Positions 1 to 8,232 of a stretch of DNA of 64,000 nt are shown here, in pieces. Source of the stretch: an uncultured Paracoccaceae bacterium (GTDB lineage Bacteria > Pseudomonadota > Alphaproteobacteria > Rhodobacterales > Rhodobacteraceae); contig CANMMF010000004.1 in the NCBI GenBank assembly GCA_947498985.1, positions 372,001-436,000 on the forward strand. Reading direction: 5' to 3'. The notes below the pieces were generated by a model, which was given only the letters and a program-made list of their open reading frames with translations, ran no database searches and was not told the origin of the DNA. Position 1 is the stretch's first letter, and every line of letters starts with the position of its first letter. Made by a program: the position numbers and the translations under genes.

Positions 1-222
1 GCCATTGGCCGACAATCCAAAAGGCGCGGTCAAGACATTCCGCAGACCCACAAGCAAACGAGCCCAACCAGGAAAACGCACAATTTCTTCCGCGGCCTGC
101 CTGGGGGACGCATTGGCGCTGACGGTGTAGCTGTCCAGAAAATCACCCTCCGCAAAATACTGCTCGAGCAATGACCCCGTTGGAAGGTCGACCTTATCAA
201 CCGATTTGAGCTGTCTTGCCAT
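1..222 (-). CDS. DUF2867 family protein, C-terminus cut by window edge
   Basis: The open frame runs from an ATG at 222 to the left edge of the window without a stop, giving 74 residues. The sequence begins MARQLKSVDKVDLP and contains FPGWARLLVGLRNVL followed by a PFGL segment, a pattern I associate with small DUF2867 proteins. The family function is unknown. It lies downstream of the sigma-factor pair in the same direction, with a 96-bp gap, so it could be read from the same transcript. The family call is from pattern recognition only. Confidence 0.6.
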   Translation of the reverse strand, partial: MARQLKSVDKVDLPTGSLLEQYFAEGDFLDSYTVSANASPRQAAEEIVRFPGWARLLVGLRNVLTAPFGLSANG

Positions 223-318
223 CAGGATCTTTCAGGTTTCACAAGGCTTGTCCGAACGCAGGAAGGCGGCACGCCGAACCGGCGTCCGGCCTCTTCGTCG
301 TCCAGTTCGAAACTGCCT

Positions 319-1230
319 TCAATGGAGCAAAAGCGCACCATCCCTCGAAGGTCGGATGCGCGTCTCGGTCAGCAGGTTGAGTTTGTCGGGATGCCGCATG
401 ACGAACATGTGGCATGCGCGGCCCATCGGATCGTATGAAAAAGACACGGATGCATGCGCACCGCCAGCGTCTTCGACCAAGAGTCCGAGCAACCCGTTCA
501 CCGTTCCCAACGTGAAATTCATGTCTTTCCAGACAGGCGAAAGAACCTCGGAGATGAACCGGGAAACACGCGTCGGCCCTTCGATCACGTGCCGGACAGC
601 GATGACTTTACCACCGCTATCGGCGCGCAAGTCGGCATCGTCGCGTAGCATTTTTGCAAGGCCATCGGCGTTCCCGGTTCTCAAGGCCGATTGAAATGCG
701 TCGAGCAACCGGATTTGCATCGCCTGATCTGGGATATGCCGCGCTTTGCCTTCGGCAACGAATGCGCGCGCCCGCGCGGCCAGTTTGCGGCAATTGGCGG
801 CTTTCAGGTCCAGCACGGCGGCGACGTCCTCGAACGGCATTCCGAAGATATCGTGCAGAAGATAGGCCGCCCGCTCTTTTGGGGTCAGTCGCTCGAGCAA
901 AAGCAGGAAAGCCGTTGTAAGCGATGATGCGATTTCCGCACGTTCTTCCGGCCCGCCGTCGAAATCTGTCTGGATCTGATCCGGAATCCAGGGGCCGACA
1001 TAGTCAAGGCGGGTTTTGTGCGCGGCCTTCAAACGATCAAGGCAGATGTTCGTGCACACCCGCGACAACCAGGCCGCGGGTGTATCGATGGCAGGCCCGT
1101 CATAAGTGGCCCATTTCAGATAGGTGTCTTGAACCGCGTCCTGCGCATCGCTGACCGAGCCGAGCATCCGATAGGCGATCCCTGTCAGGCGGGGCCGCAC
1201 GTCTTCGAATATCTCGGTCCTGTCGCCCAT
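319..1230 (-). CDS. ECF41-family RNA polymerase sigma factor with SnoaL-like C-terminal domain
   Basis: A 303-residue sigma-70 family factor. Region 2 starts at about residue 10 (RPRLTGIAYRMLGSVSDAQD) and includes the core-binding DTYLKW segment. Region 4 lies at about 110-165 (LTPKERAAYLLHDIFGMPFE). From about 180 to the end is a SnoaL/NTF2-like domain with the DSGGK motif, the counterpart of the DGGGK loop typical of ECF41. In that family the C-terminal domain tunes activity and no separate anti-sigma factor is needed. The gene starts 1 bp after the stop of a carboxymuconolactone-decarboxylase-like gene, the usual ECF41 partner. An ECF41-type promoter precedes the pair, implying self-activation. 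Confidence 0.9.
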   Translation of the reverse strand: MGDRTEIFEDVRPRLTGIAYRMLGSVSDAQDAVQDTYLKWATYDGPAIDTPAAWLSRVCTNICLDRLKAAHKTRLDYVGPWIPDQIQTDFDGGPEERAEIASSLTTAFLLLLERLTPKERAAYLLHDIFGMPFEDVAAVLDLKAANCRKLAARARAFVAEGKARHIPDQAMQIRLLDAFQSALRTGNADGLAKMLRDDADLRADSGGKVIAVRHVIEGPTRVSRFISEVLSPVWKDMNFTLGTVNGLLGLLVEDAGGAHASVSFSYDPMGRACHMFVMRHPDKLNLLTETRIRPSRDGALLLH

Positions 1231-1231
1231 G

Positions 1232-1666
1232 TCAGTATTTCGACCTCTGCACCCGGTTCCACAGATTGATCATCCCGATGTCCGCGGTGATCAATGAGAC
1301 TTCGGCGTCGGAAAAATGGCTGAGAAGATCCGCGCGCAGCGGAGTGAAGTTACACCCACGATCAAGATAGGTCATCGCTTCGGTCCAGGCCAACGCGGCA
1401 CGTTCGGCGTCGGAAAAGACGTGCGCTTCACGCCACACGACAAGCTGGTCGAGCTTGTCCTGCGACACGCCGACCTTGCGGGCGTGGGCAAGGTGCATGT
1501 TTACACAGAATTCACACTGGTTGATCTGTGATGCCCGCAACTCAAGGAGGGTCGAGAGCGCCGGATCGAGGCCGAGTTGGGCCATCATCTGGTGCGTCTG
1601 TCCCAGGTGCGTATAAAGCGACGGCTGCAAGGTTTCGTAGCTCATGGGTTCGACTGTGTCTTTCAT
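1232..1666 (-). CDS. carboxymuconolactone decarboxylase family protein (AhpD-like)
   Basis: A 144-residue protein with the CEFCVNMH motif (a CxxC plus His, the AhpD-like redox or proton-relay site) and a helical core. It is probably a small peroxidase-like or decarboxylase-like enzyme; the substrate cannot be read from sequence. I chose the ATG at 1666 (MKDTVEP). The longer frame opens at 1699, but that codon lies upstream of the transcription start predicted from the ECF41-type promoter at 1700-1726. A GGATGGATCC stretch just before 1666 could serve for ribosome binding. An ATG at 1645 (MSYETLQ) is also possible. It is co-transcribed with the sigma factor that follows. Confidence 0.85.
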   Translation of the reverse strand: MKDTVEPMSYETLQPSLYTHLGQTHQMMAQLGLDPALSTLLELRASQINQCEFCVNMHLAHARKVGVSQDKLDQLVVWREAHVFSDAERAALAWTEAMTYLDRGCNFTPLRADLLSHFSDAEVSLITADIGMINLWNRVQRSKY

Positions 1667-1699
1667 GGATCCATCCAATTCGTTGCGTTGCATGTACAT

Positions 1700-1726
1700 G
1701 ACGAACGGGACGGGCCGAATGTGACG
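1700..1726 (-). promoter_or_regulatory. ECF41-type promoter for the CMD/sigma-factor operon
   Basis: Read on the minus strand the site is CGTCACA, 16 bases, then CGTC. The published ECF41 target consensus is TGTCACA-N16-CGTC, so this differs by one base in the -35 box and has the exact spacer. The -10 CGTC spans 1703-1700, which places the transcript start near 1693. The site sits directly in front of the operon encoding the sigma factor itself, as expected for autoregulation. Confidence 0.75.
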
Positions 1727-1742
1727 CGGACGGTCAGGAAAA

Positions 1743-2132
1743 TCATCCGGGCTGCTGGCAGCGCGCGGTGACTTCGATCTCGATCTTCATGCGAGGGTCG
1801 GCGAGCCCGGCAGCAAACATCGTCGCCGCTGGACGGACGTCGCCGAACCAGGCCCGCAGAACCGGCCAGCATGCGGGAAAGTCATCGGCGTCGGGCAGGA
1901 TGTAATGCACCCGCACGACATCGGCGATCGAAGCCCCCGCCTGCGTCAGGGCCCAGGCGATGTTCCGAAGGCACTGCTCGGCCTGTTCGGCGACATCCGC
2001 GGAGATCTCCATCGTCGCATAATTGAACCCGGTCGTGCCGGACACGTAGATCGTGTCCCCGTCGACCACGGCGCGCGAATACCCGATATCGCGTTCGAAC
2101 GGAGAGCCTTGAGAAATCAGGTGTCTGGTCAT
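1743..2132 (-). CDS. RidA/YjgF/UK114 family protein
   Basis: A 129-residue single-domain protein of the usual RidA length. RidA proteins hydrolyse reactive imine/enamine intermediates released by PLP enzymes; paralogues in the superfamily have other roles. Visible features are YVSGTTGFNYATMEI, the central ADVVRVHYIL segment and the C-terminal KIEIEVTARCQ, where the family usually has EIEaiA and a substrate-binding Arg (here R124 of TARC). The start at 2132 is preceded by a weak GGGA. The gene ends just upstream of the ECF41 promoter and runs in the same direction, but is probably a separate transcription unit. Confidence 0.9.
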   Translation of the reverse strand: MTRHLISQGSPFERDIGYSRAVVDGDTIYVSGTTGFNYATMEISADVAEQAEQCLRNIAWALTQAGASIADVVRVHYILPDADDFPACWPVLRAWFGDVRPAATMFAAGLADPRMKIEIEVTARCQQPG

Positions 2133-2227
2133 GTGTGTCCCTAGTTTGGTTGAGCGAATACTGTTCGGACGGGCAGACTGCCCTTATGGGTGACGTCGCG
2201 AGACGCCCGGGTGTGACGTGCGCGGCC

Positions 2228-2698
2228 TCACCCAAGCGTTTTGCCCATCGCATAGTTATGAATCATCACCCCGCGCAGCTGGAACTCTCTGCAGGCGATC
2301 ACATGAAATCCTTCCCGCAGAAAGAAGCGGCGCGCTGCCTCGCTCGCCTCGACGAAAAGGCGTGGGTAGCCGGCTTCGATTGCGCGCGACTGAGCATGTC
2401 GAAACAGCGCCCTGCCGACGCCCGATCCCGCGACGTCGGGGTGGCAATAGAAGCAATCGATGTGACCATCGGCCTCTATTTCGATGAAAGCCACCGGTCT
2501 TTCGCTGGCGCCCAGCGCGACCAAAACGGTCCGGCCATCCGCCACGCGCGCCACATAGTCCTGCGACGGCATCGGCGCCGGGCTCCATGCCCTCAATTGC
2601 TCAGGCGTATAGTCCCGCGCCCCGATAACGTGGACGGCCGCGTGCAGGATCTCCGTCAGATCGGGCGCATCGGTCAGCTTGAAAGGTCTGATGATCAA
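2228..2698 (-). CDS. GNAT family N-acetyltransferase
   Basis: A GNAT fold of 156 residues. The acetyl-CoA-binding motif A is seen as HPDVAGSGVGRALFRHA (Q/R-x-x-G-x-G/A type), followed by a LFVEASEAARRFFLREGF segment typical of motif B. The frame stays open upstream to ATG codons at 2755 and 2746, but a TTG at 2698 follows GGAAGG at good spacing and yields the canonical N-terminus (M)IIRPFKLTD, so I prefer that start. The substrate is unknown. Confidence 0.8.
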   Translation of the reverse strand: MIIRPFKLTDAPDLTEILHAAVHVIGARDYTPEQLRAWSPAPMPSQDYVARVADGRTVLVALGASERPVAFIEIEADGHIDCFYCHPDVAGSGVGRALFRHAQSRAIEAGYPRLFVEASEAARRFFLREGFHVIACREFQLRGVMIHNYAMGKTLG

Positions 2699-2771
2699 CG
2701 TTGCCTTCCCATTGCCGAGAGCGCGATTTTCCGTCTCTCGGCGCATCCAGAACAAAGCACCGCTATTTTGC

Positions 2772-3260
2772 TCACCTGAGCAATGCCCAAAGTGCCGCCG
2801 CCAGCCAGATACCCGCCCCGAAGCTCAAGTGAGCCGTGAGGCTCTTGGCCCGTGCGATGCCCGGCCTGGGCGTGCGACGTGCAGCAACGCCTGCGCCGAA
2901 GGCGGGCTGCAAGACGAAGAACGGTGCCGCGACTGTGAGCGCGCCGAAGACCAGCGCCGGCAGCAGGCTTGGCGCCGACGCCCAACCGGCGCCCATTGAC
3001 ATCAGGAACACTAGCGCGAACACGACACCGATCAGGTAGTGCAAAAGCCACCCAATGGGCCCTTCGTAGCGGAAAGGCGGGACTTGCGAGATCGGGCGAG
3101 GCAAACCCACTCCGCGAAGTCGCCAGTGGATCCAACGGCCCACCAGCCCGTAGTCGAATGGCTGCAGGCCAAAGGCACGTTTCAGGACAAATGCCACGAT
3201 ATCCATGACCAATGTGGCGCCGCAGCCAATCACAAGCGCATCCACGAAAAGGCTCTGCAT
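2772..3260 (-). CDS. DUF2938 family membrane protein
   Basis: A 162-residue integral membrane protein with four to five hydrophobic segments. The N-terminus MQSLFVDALVIGCGATLVMD and the FDYGLVGRWIHW segment match DUF2938, whose function is unknown. I took the start at 3260; the frame is open to 3356, but the upstream residues do not look like the family. It stands alone on the minus strand, about 350 bp from the XRE regulator gene. Confidence 0.8.
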   Translation of the reverse strand: MQSLFVDALVIGCGATLVMDIVAFVLKRAFGLQPFDYGLVGRWIHWRLRGVGLPRPISQVPPFRYEGPIGWLLHYLIGVVFALVFLMSMGAGWASAPSLLPALVFGALTVAAPFFVLQPAFGAGVAARRTPRPGIARAKSLTAHLSFGAGIWLAAALWALLR

Positions 3261-3606
3261 CGTGCTTACCCCATTTTCTCGATGAGCGAATTGGTCCGCT
3301 CTGTTACTCGCGAGATATCCCTGTGCGCTGCTGATTGGTCGAGTGCCCAATTCCATACATCAGACATGCGCTGATGAATGGACCGGTCGGCTATCCCACC
3401 CTACCGGAACCGGCGGGTGAGTTCGTTCTCGCCACCGAGGCATCGGTGGCTGGTTTCAGGCATCGGTCTGCGCTTCGGTGAAGTCGCGTGCGCCGGACAA
3501 ATGAGCATCCTCGTGCAGGGTTTCGGCCAGAACCGGCGCATTGGTCGCCCTGCAAGTTCCAAGAAAACTTTCTTGTTCCCCGGGATATATGGGAACGCGT
3601 CGGCGG

Positions 3607-4389
3607 TCAGGATCGGGCGCCTAAGTCTCGATCAAGCGCGTCCAGCGCCTGCCGCGCAGGTTCGTCGGCCGGAAACATCAACTCGATATGCAGGTCCGCA
3701 ACCGCGATGTCCTCGGCGCTGCGGAACTGCGCGATGGTCGAGAACAGGCTGAGCCGCAGATCGCCCGCGCGATAGATCGTGGGCACGACAGGCGGAAGCG
3801 GCTCGTCGGGCTTCCATGCCGCCACCACCGGATCGGCGGCGAGGCGCGCCGCGGCGGCGTCCAGTTCCGCGATGCCGCCGGCCTGCAGGCTTTCTGCACG
3901 CAACCGCACCATCGCGTGATGTCCTACCTCGCCCCAGTTCTCCACGACGCCGGGGCCCCAGCCCGGCGCGGCCATCGCGTTGAGCAAGCTGTCACCCGGC
4001 CCGAGCCCCGCCAGCCGGAACAGGCGGCGCGCCGACCGGTTCAACTCGCGCAGGCACCAGAGCCCGTCGAGGATCACGCCCGGATAAGGCTCATGCCGGT
4101 CCAGCACGCGCGACATGGCCGCCAGCACCGGCTGCAGGACATCGCTGTCCGGCGGCTCGGCCGCGTAGACCGGCGCAAAGCCCGCGGCGGCCAGAGGCCC
4201 GTTGCGCGCCGTCCGGGGCACGGAGAGGACCTCGGAGAGATGGAGCACCATTTCGCGGCTGGGCCGCGACCGCCCCGTTTCCAGAAACGAAACGTGCCGG
4301 GGGCAAACCGACGCCTCGCAGGCCAGTTGCAGTTGGCTGAGACGCCGCGTCTCGCGCCAGGACTTCAGCATTTCTCCGAACCGGGCCAT
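3607..4389 (-). CDS. XRE-family regulator with MmyB-like ligand-binding domain
   Basis: 260 residues. An N-terminal helix-turn-helix at about 8-65 (SWRETRRLSQLQLACEASVC, then FLETGRSRPSREMV) is followed by a MmyB-like, PAS-related domain containing GLWCLRELNRSARRLF. Regulators of this type usually control the divergent neighbour and sense a small, often fatty-acid-like, ligand. Here the divergent neighbour is a small membrane protein at 4515, and a clean palindrome at 4446-4466 lies in the shared intergenic region. The role is inferred from this layout. Confidence 0.88.
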   Translation of the reverse strand: MARFGEMLKSWRETRRLSQLQLACEASVCPRHVSFLETGRSRPSREMVLHLSEVLSVPRTARNGPLAAAGFAPVYAAEPPDSDVLQPVLAAMSRVLDRHEPYPGVILDGLWCLRELNRSARRLFRLAGLGPGDSLLNAMAAPGWGPGVVENWGEVGHHAMVRLRAESLQAGGIAELDAAAARLAADPVVAAWKPDEPLPPVVPTIYRAGDLRLSLFSTIAQFRSAEDIAVADLHIELMFPADEPARQALDALDRDLGARS

Positions 4390-4445
4390 CTCGGCGCCTC
4401 CTTCTTGGACGGGCTAGCATTCCCGGATGCCAACCGCACTTACCT

Positions 4446-4466
4446 AAGTAATTGAGAAGATTACTT
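4446..4466. promoter_or_regulatory. Candidate operator palindrome between the XRE regulator and the membrane protein
   Basis: AAGTAAT (4446-4452), a 7-bp spacer, then ATTACTT (4460-4466): a perfect 7+7 inverted repeat with half-sites 14 bp apart. It lies 57 bp from the regulator start and 49 bp from the divergent gene. This is the layout expected for an operator shared by both promoters. Binding by the MmyB-like regulator is inferred. Confidence 0.5.
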
Positions 4467-4514
4467 GCACCTTGTCAGACAGCCCCTGCAAAAGGATCAC
4501 GGAAAGGAAATGCA

Positions 4515-4955
4515 ATGAACCCGCAGGAATTCGTTCTGAAACTCGGGGCCGCACTGGTCGTCGTCTTCGGCGTCGTCGTCTGGCTTGGATCCAACCCGGC
4601 AACGGTCGGCCTCCCCGCCTTCTTCGGCGACCTCATTTTCTGGCCGCTCGACGGCCTTCAGACCTCCACCACCCAGGAGGCCCACCTGCTCAGCGCCATC
4701 GGCGGCGGCATCATGGTGGGCTGGGGATTGATGCTTTGGGCGCTTGCCGGGGAGGGTTCACGCGTCGCGCCCGCCTTCACAAGGCGGACGATCCTCACCT
4801 CGGTCTGGGCCTGGTCCCTCGTGGACAGCCTCGGGTCGGTTCTGGCCGGGGTGCCCCTGAACCTCATCGGCAACCTCGTGTTCCTCGGCCTGCTAACTCT
4901 GCCTTTCACGCGGTTTTTCGAGACACAGCGCGCTGCGACCTCGGAGCCGCGTTGA
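4515..4955 (+). CDS. small four-helix membrane protein of unknown function
   Basis: 146 residues with about four hydrophobic segments, starting MNPQEFVLKLGAALVVVFGV. The ATG at 4515 is preceded by GGAAAGGAAATGCA, so the longer upstream frame is rejected. I do not recognise a named family. It is transcribed away from the XRE/MmyB regulator across a palindromic site and is the likely regulated target. It converges on a minus-strand ABA4-like gene with a shared hairpin between them. Confidence 0.75.
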   Translation: MNPQEFVLKLGAALVVVFGVVVWLGSNPATVGLPAFFGDLIFWPLDGLQTSTTQEAHLLSAIGGGIMVGWGLMLWALAGEGSRVAPAFTRRTILTSVWAWSLVDSLGSVLAGVPLNLIGNLVFLGLLTLPFTRFFETQRAATSEPR

Positions 4956-4980
4956 CGCCCCGTGCAGACGACCGGGTGGC

Positions 4981-5005
4981 CCGTCACCCACAACTTGGGT
5001 GACGG
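4981..5005. terminator. Hairpin between convergent genes
   Basis: CCGTCACCCA (4981-4990), a 5-base loop, then TGGGTGACGG (4996-5005): a perfect 10-bp stem. It lies between the end of the + strand membrane-protein gene (4955) and the last codons of the minus-strand gene ending at 4984, so it could serve both directions. There is no long T-run on either side. Confidence 0.5.
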
Positions 5006-5454
5006 CCCGAGGACGGCGGCGGGTGTCGTGGATGACGACCCACCGCCAGGCCGCGACCGGCCCGGACGAGCTGGAACAGGAGAAACCCCGCCGGCCCGAA
5101 CAGGAAGGTAACGGGCAGGCACGGCACGACCGACCAGAAGGGCAGACCATCGCGCCGCCCCTGCCGGCAGATCCACGCCCCGACCAGAAGGTCGAAGGCG
5201 AGGAAATGGATCCACCCTGCCATGAGGGCATCGGCTTGCGAGAAGAGAGCGCTCACCTCCGCGAAGCTGCCGAAGCCGCCGCCCGGTGTGGAAAAACCGA
5301 ACAGGATCACGACGTAGCCTGCCGAAAGGATGCCTGGAAGAACCAGTCCCGCGATCCGGTCCGACCAGACCGGGATAAGCGGCGACAAAAGCAACGCGAC
5401 CCAACCGGCCATCGCCATCACCCCCGCGAGCGAGAAGATCAACTCATGGTTCAT
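4984..5454 (-). CDS. ABA4-like (DUF4281-type) integral membrane protein
   Basis: 156 residues, starting MNHELIFSLAGVMAMAGWVA, with four predicted membrane segments. The core GGGFGSFAEVSALFS and GWIHFLAFDLLVGAWI match the ABA4-like family, which in plants is tied to neoxanthin synthesis and in bacteria has no assigned function. The ATG at 5454 follows GGAAATCAC. The C-terminal tail is Pro/Arg-rich (GRHPRHPPPSSGRHP), and its stop lies inside the downstream hairpin. It overlaps the preceding gene by 11 bp, indicating an operon with the glyoxalase-like and MATE genes. Confidence 0.8.
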   Translation of the reverse strand: MNHELIFSLAGVMAMAGWVALLLSPLIPVWSDRIAGLVLPGILSAGYVVILFGFSTPGGGFGSFAEVSALFSQADALMAGWIHFLAFDLLVGAWICRQGRRDGLPFWSVVPCLPVTFLFGPAGFLLFQLVRAGRGLAVGRHPRHPPPSSGRHPSCG

Positions 5455-5908
5455 GTGATTTCCTTTCCGCATCGGGTTCGTCGAGATCGAGCGCGACATG
5501 CGGCGTGCCGTCCGATGTCCGCTCCTTCGAGTGACCTTCTGGCCCGACCTCAACCCGGATCCGCTTGCGCAGGTTCGAGAAGCTGTCGAAGCGAACCACA
5601 TCCACCGCTTTGTCGAGGTCGAGCACCAGCCGGAACCAGCCGGGTCGCAGCTGGTCGGCGGCCAGCACCGTCGCGGCGAAGGGCTGCGACAGGTAGCGCC
5701 CGGTCACCCGGCCGCCGACCTCCCAGCCTTTCGGCGGCCGGTCGCGCAACGCGGCGTGAAACGCGTTCCAGTCGCGGTAGCCGTAGGCTCGCGCGACCCG
5801 CTCAAGTGCCTGCGCGTGGCTGATCGCCTCGCCATGTTCGGCGAGAGTGGCACGCAGGTGTCTTGCTTCCCGCTTCGCCTCCGAGATCGTTGGCAAATCG
5901 CGTGTCAT
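5444..5908 (-). CDS. Glyoxalase_8-type (glyoxalase-superfamily related) protein
   Basis: 154 residues. The N-terminal ISEAKREARHLRATLAEHGE plus HAQALERVARAYGYRDWNAF form the helical module seen in proteins annotated as glyoxalase superfamily (PF20066-like). The rest resembles a small beta-rich domain (VGGRVTGRYLSQPFAATVL). No enzymatic activity can be assigned. The start codon overlaps the MATE stop by 4 bp (ATGA), so translation is probably coupled. Confidence 0.65.
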   Translation of the reverse strand: MTRDLPTISEAKREARHLRATLAEHGEAISHAQALERVARAYGYRDWNAFHAALRDRPPKGWEVGGRVTGRYLSQPFAATVLAADQLRPGWFRLVLDLDKAVDVVRFDSFSNLRKRIRVEVGPEGHSKERTSDGTPHVALDLDEPDAERKSHEP

Positions 5909-7293
5909 GCCCGCACCTCCATAGTCGCGGTGAAGAGACCCCAGCGCAGGGACTGCACCCGTGCTGCCCGTGCCAGGACGAGGCCCGTCAGCCCGACCAG
6001 CAGGACCTCCGCGACCGGCGCCGCCAGCCAGATGCCCATCTCACCCACCAAACCCGCCAGGGCGAACGTTAGCGGCATCGCGAACAGGTATGGCTTGGAC
6101 AGTCCCAGGATCGCCGCGCGGCCCGCGTCGCCGATGGCCTGGAAATGCATGGCGATCATCATCAGCGGCCCGGCGGCGAAGAAGCCCGCCGAAATCACCG
6201 GCAGGATGCGCGCGACCTCTCCGATGACCACCGGGTCCGAGACGAACGCCGCACCAATCGGTTCCGCGAAGACCGTCATGCCGATCTGCAGCGTCAGGCA
6301 ATAACCGAAGGATGCGATGACCGCCGCCCGAAGGCTCGCGTCGCTGCGGTGGAACGCCCCTGCCCCGTAGTTGTTGCCCGTGATCGTCTGCATTGCATGG
6401 GCGAGGCCAAGAAGCGGCAGGAAGGCGAAGGTGATCAACCGTGTGACGATGCCGTAGGCCGAGACGGTCGCGTCGTAGTCCGGCGCTTCGACCCATTGGA
6501 GCGCCGCGATGATCGCCCCCGACCCGAGCGCCAGCCCGAGGAAGTTGAGGCTTTGCGGCGCGCCGAGCGCGAGGATGCCCCGCCAACCCGCCAACGGCGA
6601 ATGGAGCCAGAGCGCGGACGGGCGCAACCCCGTCTCGCCGAAGACGCGGAAGCCCACGATGATGGCGAGCGCAAGGGCCTGAGCCAGCGCCGTGCCATAG
6701 GCCGACCCCGCCACGCCCATGTCGAGCATACCGATCAGAACGTAGTTGAAGCCCATGTTGCAGAGCGAGACCAGAAGGCTCATCGCGGCCATGAACAACA
6801 CAAGCCCCTCGTTGCGCAGGGCGTCGGAGTTGACCGACAGCACGAAGATCAGGGGCGCGGCGAAGACCATGATGCGCAGGTAAGTGAGCCCCATATCGGC
6901 GAGGTCTTCTGACCCGCCTGCCGCGAGGAGCGCGACCGGTTTCCCGAGGGCCAGGAAGAGTGCGATCAGGACGAGGCCGATGAAGACGGCGAGGCCATGC
7001 GCCGCGGAATACGTCGCGCGCGCCTCGTTCACCCGCCAAGCGCCGAGTTGGCGGGCGAGGATGCTCGACATGCCCGAGGACACCAGCGTCGCCTGTGCCA
7101 CGATCAGCATGTAGAGCGGGAACATCAGCGTGACGGCGGCCAGCGCCTGCGGTCCCGCAAAATGCCCGAGAAAAAGCGCATCGACCACGGCAAGAAGCCC
7201 GTTCATGCCCATAACGAAGATGATGGGAAGCGCGGTACGCGCGTAGAGCGGGCCGAGCGGCCCTGTAAGAAAAGAATTGGTCTGAGACGACAT
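5905..7293 (-). CDS. MATE family efflux transporter
   Basis: 462 residues with twelve expected membrane helices and clear MATE signatures: LGPLYARTALPIIF near the N-terminus, DALFLGHFAGPQALAAVTL, and the duplicated half (AYGIVTRLITFAFLPLLGLA). It should export cationic or aromatic drugs by Na+ or H+ antiport across the inner membrane. I chose the ATG at 7293 (MSSQTNSF); the frame is open to 7353. It is first in an operon with the glyoxalase-like and ABA4-like genes. It resembles the MATE protein at 13875-15311 closely enough to be a paralogue. Confidence 0.92.
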   Translation of the reverse strand: MSSQTNSFLTGPLGPLYARTALPIIFVMGMNGLLAVVDALFLGHFAGPQALAAVTLMFPLYMLIVAQATLVSSGMSSILARQLGAWRVNEARATYSAAHGLAVFIGLVLIALFLALGKPVALLAAGGSEDLADMGLTYLRIMVFAAPLIFVLSVNSDALRNEGLVLFMAAMSLLVSLCNMGFNYVLIGMLDMGVAGSAYGTALAQALALAIIVGFRVFGETGLRPSALWLHSPLAGWRGILALGAPQSLNFLGLALGSGAIIAALQWVEAPDYDATVSAYGIVTRLITFAFLPLLGLAHAMQTITGNNYGAGAFHRSDASLRAAVIASFGYCLTLQIGMTVFAEPIGAAFVSDPVVIGEVARILPVISAGFFAAGPLMMIAMHFQAIGDAGRAAILGLSKPYLFAMPLTFALAGLVGEMGIWLAAPVAEVLLVGLTGLVLARAARVQSLRWGLFTATMEVRA

Positions 7294-7455
7294 GACCCCG
7301 TTTTCCTTCAGGCGTGAGGTCGCGCAAGGACTGGACGGGGCCCGCATTACCATCCGCGCGACAGGTGCCGAGGATGACGAAGATCGTGTCTGATACAGAA
7401 CTTCACCGTGACGAATGTCGGCGGGCGGCAGGCGTCTGTTGCCTCGAACGCTTGG

Positions 7456-8232
7456 CTACTGTGGTTGGCGTAAGCTGTCAACAGTGACGCATTCGGTCGT
7501 CCCGGATGATGTGTGCGGGCACCTTGTTGCGTCGTCTTTCACCGCTCGACGTGCCACGATCATGGCGGCGGGCCCGGCTACCGGCACGATCCGCACATCG
7601 CAAGACATGGAGCACCGCAGCATCGATATGACATTCGCAGTCTGCAAGAACCGCCCTGTCCCGCGAAACGTCAGGAGCCTACGGACGAGCGAGCCGAGCA
7701 GTCCGGAATTCGGCTTGTCGGCACAGAACGCGAGGCACAGCACACCGCCCGGCCGCACGACGCGACAAAGTTCATCCAGCGCCCGTTCGGTTGCCGGGCA
7801 GGTTTCGAGCACCCAGGCGCAGGTGACGATATCGAAGGTCGCGTCGGCAAATGGCAACGCTTCGAGTCGACCGAGCATCCGACGCACGGGAATGTCCTTG
7901 CAGGCCTCCAACATCGATTTGGACGGATCGAGAAGGGTCATCTTGCCGGGCGACATTCCTTCGGAAAGCATCGCGCGGGCAAACCGGCCTGTCCCACACC
8001 CCGCGTCAAGCAACGTGGCACGCGGCGATATCGCAATGCGCACCGCCGCCTCCAGCGCGGCCTGTGCCTCGCCACCGGCGAAGCGAAGCCAGCGCCGATG
8101 CATTACGTCGTAGACTGGCGCGAGCTGGCCATAAATTCGTATCATCCGGTCGTCAGGATGTGTTGGTCCATCCATGGTATCAGTATCCGGCGGGCGCGCG
8201 CACGCCGGACGCGATTTGACCGCCCCCGTCAT
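7456..8232 (-). CDS. class I SAM-dependent methyltransferase
   Basis: A Rossmann-fold methyltransferase with motif I LLDAGCGTGRFA, the acidic LLDPSKSML strand and the post-motif CRVVRPGGVLCLAF. From the start at 8232 it has 258 residues. That start overlaps the stop of the upstream methyltransferase by 4 bp (ATGA), which favours it over the internal ATG at 8175. The substrate is unknown. The IYGQLAPVYDVMHRRWLRFA N-terminus resembles ubiE/phospholipid methyltransferase-type enzymes, but not strongly enough to assign. Confidence 0.85.
   Translation of the reverse strand: MTGAVKSRPACARPPDTDTMDGPTHPDDRMIRIYGQLAPVYDVMHRRWLRFAGGEAQAALEAAVRIAISPRATLLDAGCGTGRFARAMLSEGMSPGKMTLLDPSKSMLEACKDIPVRRMLGRLEALPFADATFDIVTCAWVLETCPATERALDELCRVVRPGGVLCLAFCADKPNSGLLGSLVRRLLTFRGTGRFLQTANVISMLRCSMSCDVRIVPVAGPAAMIVARRAVKDDATRCPHTSSGTTECVTVDSLRQPQ

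Noticed and set aside
1667-1699. Longer start for the CMD gene at 1699
   Set aside because: The predicted ECF41 promoter places the transcript start downstream of this codon.
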